Positions 1 through 9,419 of a stretch of 64,000 bases of DNA are shown here, in pieces. Made by a program: the position numbers and the translations under genes. The notes under the pieces are model-generated. The model was not told the origin of the DNA. It made no database searches and saw nothing but the letters and a program-made list of their open reading frames with translations. The stretch lies in the NCBI GenBank assembly GCA_963580285.1, contig OY757014.1, positions 17,078,334-17,142,333 of the forward strand, read 5' to 3'. Every line of letters begins with the position of its first letter. The stretch's first letter is position 1. The stretch is from Lucinisca nassula (Eukaryota > Mollusca > Bivalvia > Lucinida > Lucinidae).

Positions 1-240
1 ACCATAATGGAAACCTAAACAAAGGAGGGCCATATGGACAGTTACTTTCCCACAAAATGGCCATATGGCCATCCAAATTTAAAAGACACAAGTGATACAC
101 ACAGTAAGTAACAAACAACAACATAAATAAATCGCCACAGAAGAGCCGCCTTGGAACGGTCAGTGGAAGATTTCCACTGGGGGGCTTAAATCGATTTTAC
201 GTGGCCACAATCCTCGCCCTTACTTCCGTCGCGATTTAGA
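1..240 (+). repeat. Left terminal inverted repeat of LINE-A
   Basis: Bases 1-240 match the reverse complement of 6433-6672 at roughly 90%, with shared landmarks ACCATAATGGAAACC at the outer end and CGCGATTTAG at the inner end. The match ends sharply at 240. The repeat may extend left of the window. Confidence 0.88.
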
Positions 241-519
241 CAAATAATTTGTTCAGTCCGCATGAAGGCCTCCTAACTCATCAGTGCAACATCTCCGTGA
301 ACACAGAAATCAAAGAACCACAGAGGTGAGACAACGGTGAGGACTCGACAGCAAGAAACCACTGAAATGCTGGAGCAAAAGAAAACCAACAGTTAGACTC
401 CGATGAGCCCGACCAGAGACAGAGCATCAGGCACCAACCAACATTATCTCTTTAATTTTCAATAAGCCTTTACGTTGGAGCCGTCATAGAATCTGAGGCC
501 TGACCCACAGGCGTGCAAT

Positions 520-1140
520 TAAAGAGGGAAGCAAAGTTGCCAACCGTGATTGGGTTAACTACCATGCATGCAGTCTGTCGTATAATATCCATGTTGTACC
601 CAATCTTTTTATATCGAAGAATGATTTTACGAAATTGGGTGCTGAAGTCATTGCGGTTAAATATTTTTCTGAATTTATATACTAAGTCACCATAAAATTC
701 GGGTTCCGATAGACCTTGTTGCAGAAGAGATTTAAGTCCAATATTGAATTTTGAAATTAAATCAGAATGGCGTCTATAAAATTTTGAAAAGGCAACCCGT
801 AATATACCAAAATGCTTTTAATATAAGTGAAAATACTCTCTCTTCGGGAATCTCTCATTACTAAATGTCTTTTAGCGATTTCAGCTTCGACCGAATTATC
901 ATTTCCAATTGAGTTGACAAACAAATTTAACAAGTTTTTATGTAGGATATTTTCTATTGGTAAAATACCAAGGAGAGCCAGACAAGCTGATTTTGAGATA
1001 TTATCCGGCAAACCCTGAATTTGTTTTAAGCACTTACGTTGGAATTTTTCGAGGGCCTCAATGTCTTTCCTTTTAAGGGCTTGTGCCTCAATACCATATA
1101 ATACTCTGGGTATAATAAAAGTAGACCATATGTGTCCACC
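520..1140 (-). pseudogene. LINE-A C-terminal region
   Basis: Minus-strand frames give a typical LINE C-terminal segment, with stretches such as LPDNISKSACLALLGILPIE and then [12 protein letters not shown] near the 3' end. A related piece occurs on the + strand at 13537-13746. There are frame breaks between about 690 and 757. This is mobile-element coding DNA rather than a cellular gene. Confidence 0.65.
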
Positions 1141-1144
1141 CTGG

Positions 1145-1615
1145 TCAGCCCTACATCATAGTGTAGTTTATATTTTCTTGTCCTTTGGGATCATTGATTC
1201 CACTGTGGAATTTTGAAAATATTTCAAGGTCACTGGTGAGGCCTAAATGGCCGAAACTAGCTAGTCTGGCCCAGAAAACCTGTACACTTCATATTTTCCG
1301 GTTCTATGGTGTATTTATTGCTTCCAAAGGATAACCCTTTAATAGACATATTTAACGTCACTACAGCTGATGTGTGGGAATGTGTGGCGGCCGTAAAAAG
1401 TCTCCCTGTCCTACATCATAGTGTAGTTTATATTTTCTTGTCCTTTGGGATCATTGATTCCATTGTGGAATTTTGAAAATATTTTAGGGTCACTGATGAG
1501 GCCTAAATGGCCGAAACTAGCTAGTCAGGCCCAGAAAACCTGTACACTTCATATTTTCCGGTTCTGTGGTGTATTCCTTGCTTCCAAAGGATAACCCTTT
1601 TATAGAACATATTTA
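1145..1615. repeat. Pair of 190-bp direct repeats inside LINE-A
   Basis: About 1147-1325 and 1411-1605 are close copies, both beginning CTACATCATAGTGTAG and both containing GCCTAAATGGCCGAAAC. They interrupt the LINE-A frame between the segment ending near 1620 and the segment resuming near 1140. An inverted, more diverged copy lies at about 39693-39868, so this is a dispersed family. Confidence 0.75.
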
Positions 1616-1619
1616 CCCC

Positions 1620-3110
1620 GTTCCCCCCATGGAACCCTGCCCCCATTAAAGAATAAGCTGTTTTTCTCCCCGATGTGACTTTACCCTCTACATCGACTTT
1701 TCCCGAGGTATTTCTTACTATCCCCAGATGTACTGTTGAGTCGGTTATATCAACTTTTTCTCCAGCCAGAAAAAATTTCTGGTTAAGTGTTTGTTTTCCT
1801 TTTATTGGTATGACATAAGGTATGACTTTTGTTCGGGTACATTGAGTATCTCTCACGATCAGCACTATAGCCTACATCCCAGACCATGATTTGCATGGCA
1901 TCTATTTTTCTGCGAGGAGAGCCAGATCGTCAGCCACAGTTATATGTGGAATACTAGTAGCTCCTATCATTGCCCCTACATATCTGTTCTCCAGCTGCAA
2001 CAATAGGGGGTTGTTGAACCTCTTATAATGTCCTGTCGAGAGAATCCCACACTGTCTAACACTCTGTTTAATGCTGATCGGGCGTGACAACTCTCCAGCC
2101 CATTTAACCCTGGAAGAGCATCCAGAGTAGAGATCTCTTAGTAAGAGCCAATCCCCACCCTGTATGCCGTCCAGGTAAAGTTTTCTTAATAAGGAGTTCT
2201 GGTCGATTACATCAAAGGCTTTTTGAGTATCCAGAGTTGTTAAATATAACTCTTGTTTATTGTTGCCTGCCTCTAGTACTCATTCACTCAAGACAAGGGC
2301 CGCATTAAGAGATGAACAACCAGATGTAAACCTTTTTTTGAAATCTTGATTGAGTTTCCTGTAGGACCGAGAGATGTCGTTTATGAATGATATGTTCAAG
2401 AATCTTAAGCAGGACTGGGGTCACTGTTATTCCCCTGCAGTTCCCTGGATTACCTGGGCCCCCCTTCTTAAATACCGGTGTCAGTATACCTTCCTTCAGG
2501 ATGACACTGATGGATTTAGACTTGATAAGGTAATTAAGAAGAGATGTGAGGAATGCCTTGACTTCGTATTCGGCCAGTTTGAAATGCTCGCTAGTGATGT
2601 CCATTATATCATCGGTCTTGTTATTGTTTAGTCGTTTTAACGCAGCTGTGACTTCTGTCTCTGTCACCGGAGATACTGGTGGACCATAGCTCTTACAGAG
2701 TTCTTCTATGGCTTCCACATCAGCTGCTTGTACTGTTGATCGAATCTAGGGTTCTCTATGGGAGTTGCTAGTTTTTTGGAAATGATCTGCCCAACCCTCT
2801 CGGATCTGCTCTTGGGTTTCGCATTCCTTGCCGTCTACTATTAAGGTTTGCAGGTGGGTATTCTGGCCCTTGTGCTGTCTGTCGATAAGTTTGTAGAAGG
2901 TTTTGGAGTCATTTTTGACTGCATTATCTCTTCGGCTGTTTCCCTTCTCTGTCTGGCAGCCTCTTGCCTTTGCTCCTTCCTGAGGACCTTCTTTGCAGAT
3001 TTCCTGCGTATCACAGAGTCATCAGATGGATCTTGAGGGGAGCCTTGTTTTCGCCATTCCCACCATGCTAGACGACTCTCTCTTCTTCTTCTTCCTGGTG
3101 AAGTGCATGG
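1620..3110 (-). pseudogene. LINE-A reverse transcriptase remnant
   Basis: Minus-strand frames carry reverse-transcriptase landmarks in order: ILTPVFKKG followed by a KILEHIIHKR stretch (2305-2718), a palm-like LDTQKAFDVID segment near 2220, and the catalytic-type VADDLALLA (1902-2090). The frame continues through 1521-1865 with SGRKTAYSLMGAGFHGGNG. Stops and shifts separate these blocks, so it cannot be translated whole. The sequence differs from the inserted LINE-B, so they are different families. Confidence 0.75.
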
Positions 3111-5245
3111 CCCCTCTGGAGCATCGACGCACTTGGTGACTATTTACAAAGTGACTGTGAGGCGCAAATGATGTGCAGATTAAAAGCTGGTAAAAACATG
3201 GTGTGCGTCTAATGCTGTGAGCCCAGTCCCGCCTTGAAGCTGTCCAAGGTCTGGGAGGTGGCAATGTGTCCCGGCAACTGGCTCCACAGTCGAATACCAG
3301 AAGGGAAGAAGGAGTGTCTGTGAGCATCTGTGCGACTGAAGGGCACTAGGTAACGTAGGGAGTGCCCCCTTGTCGACCGTCCTGTGGGGTGTAGGTACTC
3401 TGCAGCAGGAATGTCGATCAGTGCATGTGTAATCCTGTACACTAAAACCAGCTTGGCATCGCTTCTACGCTGCTATAGTGTAGGCCATCCTAGAGTGGCT
3501 AACATCTGGCTGGTGCTACTGGTTCGCCTGTAGTCCCCTGTTACAAAACGTGCTGCTCGCCTCTGGTTGATGTTCGTAGTGGTATGAGGGTCCCATGCCG
3601 GTGCTGCATACTCCATGATGGGTCTCACCAGCGTCTTGTAGCACTGTGCCTTTATGTCTGATGGACAGCTGGTGATGTTTCTCCGGAGGAATGCAAGACT
3701 GTTGTTAGCCTTCTTGGTGACAGCATCGACATGGTCGTTCCAGAGGAGCTTTTCGTGTATGGTGGTGCCCAGGTACTTGCCGCTGGTAACTGTGGCTAAG
3801 TCATGTCCGTGTATGTTGTATGTGGTCTTAATCGGGTTTCGTTTTCTAGTGATGCGGATGGTCTCGCATTTTGTAGGGTTGAACTGCATCTGCCAGTCTG
3901 TCTCCCATTTTTCAAGCTTCCGCAGATCTTCTTGTAAGATCGAGGCGTCTTGCTGGGTCCTGATTGTACGGTAGAGCAGGCTGTCATCAGCAAAGAATCT
4001 TGACGTTGAGGCTACTTTTCCTGGCATGTCGTTAATATACAGGAGTAAGAGCAGGGGGCCAAGGACAGAGCCCTGGGGGTACACCTGAAGTGACTGGAGC
4101 AGACGGAGATTCCTGGCCTTCAACAAGGACTTGTTGGTGTCTTCCTGAGAGAAAGCTCTCAATCCATTGGAGGAGTTCGCCTCTGATGCCGTAGTGGTGT
4201 AGCTTCTGTGCTAGTCGGCCATGTGGTACCTTGTCGAAGGCTTTGCTGAACTCCAGCAGTATGGCGTCAATTTGCTCCCCTTCCTCAATGGCGGAGGCGA
4301 GGTCCTGGATGGTAAGGACAAGCTGGCTTTCGCATGAGCGTTTCTTCCTAAAGCCATGCTGTTGGTCTGTAAGGATGCTGTGTAGGTCTAGGTGGTGCAT
4401 GACCTGGCTATGGATGATATGTTCCAAGAGCTTACAGCAGACCGAGGTCAAGGATATTGGCCTGTAGTTTGCAGGTACAGTACGGTCGCCCTTCTTAAAG
4501 ACTGGTGTTACTAGGGCAGTCTTCCAGTCATCAGGTACTTTACCCTGTTCAATGGAGGCCTGAAATATCAAGGTCAGTGCCGGTGTTATTACAGTGGCGA
4601 AATCCTTGAGTAGTCTTGTTGGGATGTTGTCAGGTCCCTGTGCCTTGTGTGGATCTAGGTTGAGCAATAATTTCTTGACGCCCTGGGGTTCAACATTAAA
4701 GGAGCCCATGGTAGGGTAGGGATCTGTGTCCATTGAGGGAGTGCGGGATGTGTCTTCCTGTGTGAACACACTGCTGAATTGCTCATTCAGGATTCTGGCT
4801 TTGGACTTTGGGTCGCTGTACCCTAATCCGTCCTTTTTCAGAAGTGGTACGCCGCTACTCTCGCATCGTTTCCCATTGATGAAGGTATATAGCTTCTTTG
4901 GGTTCCTGTCAGTGGAAACGAGGTCTTTCACGTATGTGTTGTACGTCTTCTTGCATTCCCTCTGTGTGTCCTTCTGAAGTTGCTTGTAGGCGTCTTGATG
5001 CTCCTGTGTGCCACTTTTCTTTGACCTCATGTATGCTCGTTTCTTCCGGCGTGTCAATCTTTTCAGTTTGCGGTTGATCCATGGCTGGTTGAAACGGCTG
5101 GAGGTTTGCTTGGTAGGTACCTGCTCATCCATGATGGAAACGCATGTAGTCTTGAAGGTACTCCATAGGACGTTGATATCGGTGGATGTGGTGTATTTCT
5201 GGGTGAAGTCCGAAGTAAATTTGTCAATCTCTGTCTCACTGCAGC
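3105..5245 (-). pseudogene. LINE-B: 5'-truncated jockey/CR1-like reverse transcriptase
   Basis: Two overlapping minus-strand frames (4032-5132 and 3473-4162) make up most of a reverse transcriptase. Visible motifs are WKTALVTPVFKKGDR, NYRPISLTSVCCKLLEHII, LEFSKAFDKVPH, GSVLGPLLLLLYINDMP and FFADDSLLY. The C-terminal block (3209-3442) has the RTDAHRHSFFPSGIRLW signature common in jockey/CR1-like elements. At least one frameshift joins the two main frames near 4080. No endonuclease is present, so the copy is 5'-truncated. It lies inside LINE-A in the same orientation; its edges are estimated from where the LINE-A frame stops and resumes. Confidence 0.85.
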
Positions 5246-5382
5246 ATGTATCCTTTCAGTCCATGGTCTGTTATGTATTTTTCTAATAGTAGCTTCCGTT
5301 TTGAATTTCGGTATACTATTAGTTGCATGCTTTAAAACTGCATTTAAGTGACTCAGTGGGCGGAGAAAGTCCATTTCCTCTT

Positions 5383-6407
5383 TTAGAGTTGGTAAGAAAG
5401 TGTCAAAGGATAATAGATTCCCCCGAATTGACCTTTGATATTCTGTTCTATCACATCTGCCCCATGGACACTTAGGGTAGCCATAACCTTAACATGGTCA
5501 GAGGTGTTCAGCGAGGGCTCACCCTCCACTAATACAGTCTGTACCATTTGCTTTCCTTTCTCGTTAAACAAGATGTAATCAATTTCGGCTTTATCTGATT
5601 TATTAGGGTGAGCGAACGTTTCAACCCCATTCTGGTCACAATAAAGCTTATTTGAGACCAGAAAATTATGCAAAAGTATATCCTGGTTATTTCCCTTTCT
5701 TGTTTTTAAGGTGGCATTCATGTCTCCAAGGATCAACACAGCATGGGTAGACTGATATGTATCTAGAATTCCTTACAGTTGGTCTAAGCATTGTTGGTAA
5801 TTTTCTTTGTCCGAGTCAACACTTTTTGAATTTCTACTAGGCATATATACACAAGCAATGCATAGGGGTGGAGAAACCGATACTTCAATCGCAACTACCC
5901 TATTACCCGCAGCTAAAAGCTTTCTTACAGGTATGTTTAAGTTCTTATTGAACAGAAGAGCGACCCCGACATACCCTTTAGGATTTTGTGAGGGGCGTAA
6001 TGGATTGTCATCATCTACTGCTTTACTGTGGACAGTATGTGTATAAAAGGTCTTTTCTAAATCTTGTAGTTGAAAGTTAAACAACCAATGCTCTTGAATT
6101 GCTAAAATGTCACATGATGTAAGAAGTTCTGTCACAAAGGCAGAATTTGTTTCATTATTTTTACATTTATTGTACCAATCCTTAAAAACTCATTCTCCCC
6201 CATTTCTTCGCCGAGGCACGGCCTGTTTCTAAAAAAAGTATGCTGTCTTTGTACCTGATCCTCTACAGGCTCTCTTTCATGTGTATAAATCATGTCTGGC
6301 TTGGGATCCACCACCGGTTTCGCCCCAGCCCCACCGACATAATTTGTTTTCATTGCTGTAGTTCTCCCACTGTTACCTCTTTCTTGCAGTCGTTCAGTGG
6401 TAGTCAC
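5383..6407 (-). pseudogene. LINE-A endonuclease (exonuclease-endonuclease-phosphatase fold)
   Basis: Three minus-strand frames in succession (6132-6407, 5773-6135, 5383-5739) form an APE-type endonuclease. Landmarks are IGTINV near the domain start, LAIQEHWL (the glutamate motif), IACVYMPSR, LILGDMNA (the GDxN motif), IDYILF and TSDH (the terminal SDH motif). Two frame breaks make it non-functional as read. The stretch upstream of IGTINV may be a short N-terminal extension. Confidence 0.78.
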
Positions 6408-6432
6408 AATACAGTCATCATTATCGGCTGGG

Positions 6433-6672
6433 CTAAATCGCGACGGAAGTAAAGGCGAGGATTGTGGCCACGTAACATCGATTTAAGCCCCCCCCAGGGG
6501 AAGTCATTCCACTGACCGTTCCAAGGCGGTTCTTCTGTGGCGGTTTGTTTGTGGTGTTGTTTGTTGCTTACTGTGTGTATCACTTGTGTCTTTTTTTTTG
6601 GATGGCCATATGGCCATTTTGTGGGAAAGTAACTGTCCTTATGGCCTTCCTTTGTTTAGGTTTCCATTATGG
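6433..6672 (-). repeat. Right terminal inverted repeat / 5' region of LINE-A
   Basis: Inverted partner of bases 1-240. On the minus strand it directly precedes the endonuclease frame, so it is the natural 5' untranslated region of the LINE. Confidence 0.88.
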
Positions 6673-6885
6673 TCTGTTCGCTTAATGTTTGTGTTTCTTT
6701 CCTTTTGGTGTCTTTGATGGGTGAAGTAATTTAATTGTATCGATTCCTGATCTTTGTTTTACTTCTACTTTTTATGACATTTTTTTTTCTCCTATTACTG
6801 CTACTCGCTCACATCTGAGCATTACGAGCAGGATTTCCTGGGTGGAAACCAGTACTTTTTTTATTATTATTTTATTTTTTTTAAG
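6673..6885. other. No feature recognised
   Basis: T-rich spacer between LINE-A and a SINE. No frame, hairpin or repeat of note was seen. Confidence 0.5.
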
Positions 6886-7010
6886 CAATGTGGATGAAGT
6901 GTCTTGCTCAAGGACACAACACTTTGGTCAGCGTGAGGCTCGAACCCGGAACCTCTCGATCACAAATCTGATGCCCTACCACTGCACCAAAGCGCTCCAC
7001 GAGTGTGACA
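6886..7010 (-). mobile_element. tRNA-derived SINE head
   Basis: On the minus strand it reads like a tRNA: an A-box-like TGGTGCAGTGGTAGGGC, then a B-box-like GGTTCGAGCC, followed by a body that includes TGTCCTTGAGCAAGACACTT. The cloverleaf is degraded and runs into a SINE body, so it is not a tRNA gene. Confidence 0.7.
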
Positions 7011-7568
7011 TGAGTTTGACCGTTTCAGTTGTGTTCCTATGAAGCTGGTTTTCCTCATCTGCGTTGATTGGTGATCTTTCAATTCCAGATTGATTACTGT
7101 TTCTAGTGGCAGCACCGGCTTGGGTGGTATAGTTCTGATCTGTCTTTTTCTGCTGAAGTTAAGCACATCCAGCTGTATAACTCGATTCCGGGGATGGAGA
7201 TGAAGAGCTTCCATTTACAGGATCCTCCATGTTGGCTGGTATTTGACTATGTGTCTCCCCTACATTGACGGGTGTACAATTTTGGCTATTTGCCCAGCTG
7301 GGCTTGACCCTTTCTTCCGCCAGGGGAGATACACTATTTTGTTTGCAGTCCAAGTCTCATCCAAAATAATATATGAAGCTTTGTTAGGAACCTGTCATAG
7401 AAAAATAAAAACATTTAATCTGGTTCATTTACTTTTGAAATTATCCCAATGCGCAGAATTGGCAGATGCGCAGAATTAGCCTACACGACTGTAATAATAA
7501 AAATGCATAAAGAGAGGGGGTGTGGGGTGGGGGGTGGGCCGTTCGGTACGTTCCGGTATTTAGGGTCT
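7011..7568. other. No gene recognised
   Basis: Frames here are short and unlike known proteins. The right end includes a G-rich stretch near 7515-7540. Confidence 0.4.
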
Positions 7569-7685
7569 CGGGTCGTTTCGCCCGTGAGTCGTTTCGCCCA
7601 TGAGTCGTTTCGCCCGTGGGTCGTTTCGCCCTGGGTCGTTTCGCCCGTGGGTCGTTTCGCCCTGATTAGGTGGGTCGTTTCGCCC
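7569..7685 (+). repeat. Left GTCGTTTCGCCC tandem array
   Basis: Seven units of about 16 bp with a conserved GTCGTTTCGCCC core and variable 2-10 bp linkers. Confidence 0.9.
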
Positions 7686-8037
7686 TTATTTTTTCCAAGC
7701 CCTATTGATTGAGATATTCAAACTCAAATAATGTTAACAAGTCTTTGCAATAAAATGGGATTTATGGGTGTGTGAAAATGACTGTTTATTTTTTAAATGT
7801 GGCATATTTTTCTTTCTGCTCAAAACATACATTTTGGATTAGAACCGTCTAATTGTCTATGTTCTAGAATCAGAAATAAGAGAAATAAAATGTATGCGAA
7901 AACCCATTTTTAACTGTATAAAATTAGGTTTAGAGGGGACGTTATTGCATAGACTTGCTAACATGATGTTTTATTTACTAATCAATTGTTCTTTCTGCAC
8001 AAATAGTGGTATAACTGGTTACATTATTACTTTATGA

Positions 8038-8085
8038 ATTGTGTTGACGGGGACGTTAAACCTCAATTCCAACAAACAAAATATT
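8038..8085 (-). mobile_element. Tail fragment of the 300-bp SINE
   Basis: GTTGACGGGGACGTTAAACC followed by a CAAACAAA tail is identical in type to the 3' end of the full-length SINE copies elsewhere in the window. Only the tail is present. Confidence 0.6.
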
Positions 8086-8983
8086 TTTAAACAGTGGTGT
8101 TTGAATAAAAGTTTACAAAAATGTCACTTAAAGAGTAATAATCAATTTAACACTTTAAGTGACATGTGTAAAAAGTTGGTTTAACTTTTATACAGACTCT
8201 ACTGTAGCTCAACCTGGGCAGGAATAGATACATAACGTTTTATACTTTCTTTATTTTTTCCCCATAATTTTATGCATAACAAAACACATTTTTTACATTA
8301 TAAATATATAACAAAGCATAACATTGAAATCATAGCATCACATGAACATGTCCGTGGAATGAAAACCCCCTAAACCCAACCTTATATGAAGAAAACTGGG
8401 GTTTAGTGGGGTATACATTATTTTTGTTATGTCTGCTACAAGACAAAGGTTGCGGGTACTCGTTAGAACCGCATCAACCTATGTTTGCAGTACAGATAAG
8501 AAAAATACCACAGATTTTCATAATAAAAATAGTCATTTAAGAGATGTGAAAACATGCACTATGTCGCACGGCTGTGTTATCGTACCGGTCTGTTTAATAG
8601 TTTGCATTACGAAAACATGCTTATTCAAATACTGGAAAATTGTAACACCAAATAAAAAAATCAAAATTGTTCTGATCAAAGATTTTTCATCTTTCTGCTC
8701 AGGTGCTCGCTAGAAACGCCTCGGCGAAGCCGTTCTAACGATAACCAACGGTCTGTGTATTTTGGGGCGGAAATATGAAAACAATATGTTGCATATTCGT
8801 TGTGATTTGTGGGTAGTCTGCAATTTCTGCTGCAGGCATGGAATGTGGGTGGTCGTTCGTTCATCCGTACGTCCGTCCATCTACCAACGCACAACTCCAT
8901 TCACCCATTTATTCATTTATTTATTCATTCATCCGTCCATTTTCTCATCCATTCCGTTTGTCAGTCCCTTAAAATATAATTGC

Positions 8984-9139
8984 GGCGAAACGACCCACGG
9001 GCGAAACGACCAACAGGCGAAACGACTCACGGGCGAAACGACCCACCAGGTAAGGGCGAAACGACCCACCCCCAAAATTAGGGCGAAACGACTCAGGGCG
9101 AAACGACCCGGCGAAACGACCCACGGGCGAAACGACCCA
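8984..9139 (+). repeat. Right GGGCGAAACGAC tandem array
   Basis: Nine units in the opposite orientation to the array at 7569-7685. It ends about 90 bp before the promoter motifs of ASXL. Confidence 0.9.
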
Positions 9140-9224
9140 GAACCGGTATTTAGGTCCGTTCCGGTAAATTTACGCATCGGATAGCGACTATTAGGTTTCA
9201 ATTGCCTGCATGTTGGTTATTCTA

Positions 9225-9265
9225 GCTTAACGTCACGTGACGTCACACAAATATGGCGTCTGAAA
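9225..9265 (+). promoter_or_regulatory. Candidate ASXL promoter: CRE, E-box and YY1-like motifs
   Basis: A palindromic stretch at about 9231-9246 contains an E-box (TCACGTGA) fused to a CRE (TGACGTCA). Seven bases further is AAATATGGCG, close to the YY1 consensus AAnATGGCG. The cluster sits about 100 bp upstream of the ASXL start codon. No TATA box was seen. The transcription start is inferred only. Confidence 0.5.
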
Positions 9266-9312
9266 ATAGAAAGACGGCTTTTTCTTTTCGAATAAAGGAA
9301 AATAATCGCTGA
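9253..9312 (+). other. Short upstream reading frame in the ASXL leader
   Basis: An ATG inside the YY1-like motif opens a 19-codon frame that stops at TGA 9310-9312, out of frame with the main start. If transcription begins upstream of 9253 it could dampen translation; if it begins downstream it is irrelevant. Confidence 0.35.
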
Positions 9313-9344
9313 GAAACGTGTAATCCGAGCCATATTCTTTAATA

Positions 9345-9419
9345 ATGCAATCTGATAATGCCAAATGTAAACTTCAAAAGAGGAAACCTGATAGAACATG
9401 GGCGGAAGCCGCCAAAATT
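9345..9419 (+). CDS. ASXL: ASXL coding exon 1
   Basis: Codons 1-25, ending in phase 0 before donor GTAAGT. The first residues are Lys-rich, followed by RTWAEAAKI, the start of the HARE-HTH domain. An in-frame TAA at 9321-9323 lies 21 bases upstream of the ATG, which supports this start. Confidence 0.88.

Larger units (their letters stand above)
1..6672 (-). mobile_element. Decayed LINE with terminal inverted repeats (LINE-A)
   Basis: Read on the minus strand, the order is 5' region, endonuclease-like frame (about 6407-5383), reverse transcriptase (about 3110-1620) and a C-terminal region (about 1140-520), as in an APE-type LINE. Frames are broken by shifts and stops. It is interrupted by a second LINE (about 3105-5245) and a pair of 190-bp repeats (about 1145-1615). 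The 240 bp at each end are inverted copies of each other, which is not normal for a LINE. Bases 241-520 look like the 3' untranslated part. The clade is not resolved. Confidence 0.75.
7569..9139. mobile_element. Element bounded by inverted GGGCGAAACGAC arrays
   Basis: The left array (7569-7685) has seven units of GGTCGTTTCGCCC. The right array (8984-9139) has nine units of the reverse complement. CCGGTATTTAGG also occurs just outside each array. The 1.3-kb interior has no recognisable coding frame. The arrangement suggests a non-autonomous inverted-repeat element, but no target-site duplication was identified. Confidence 0.6.

Noticed and set aside
3473..5132. Could the reverse transcriptase be a domesticated cellular gene?
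   Set aside because: The frame is broken, endonuclease is missing, and it disrupts another LINE; a decayed insertion is the simpler reading.
8429..8713. 94-codon + frame upstream of ASXL
   Set aside because: Composition is unremarkable, no known motif, and it lies inside an inverted-array element; not supported as a gene.
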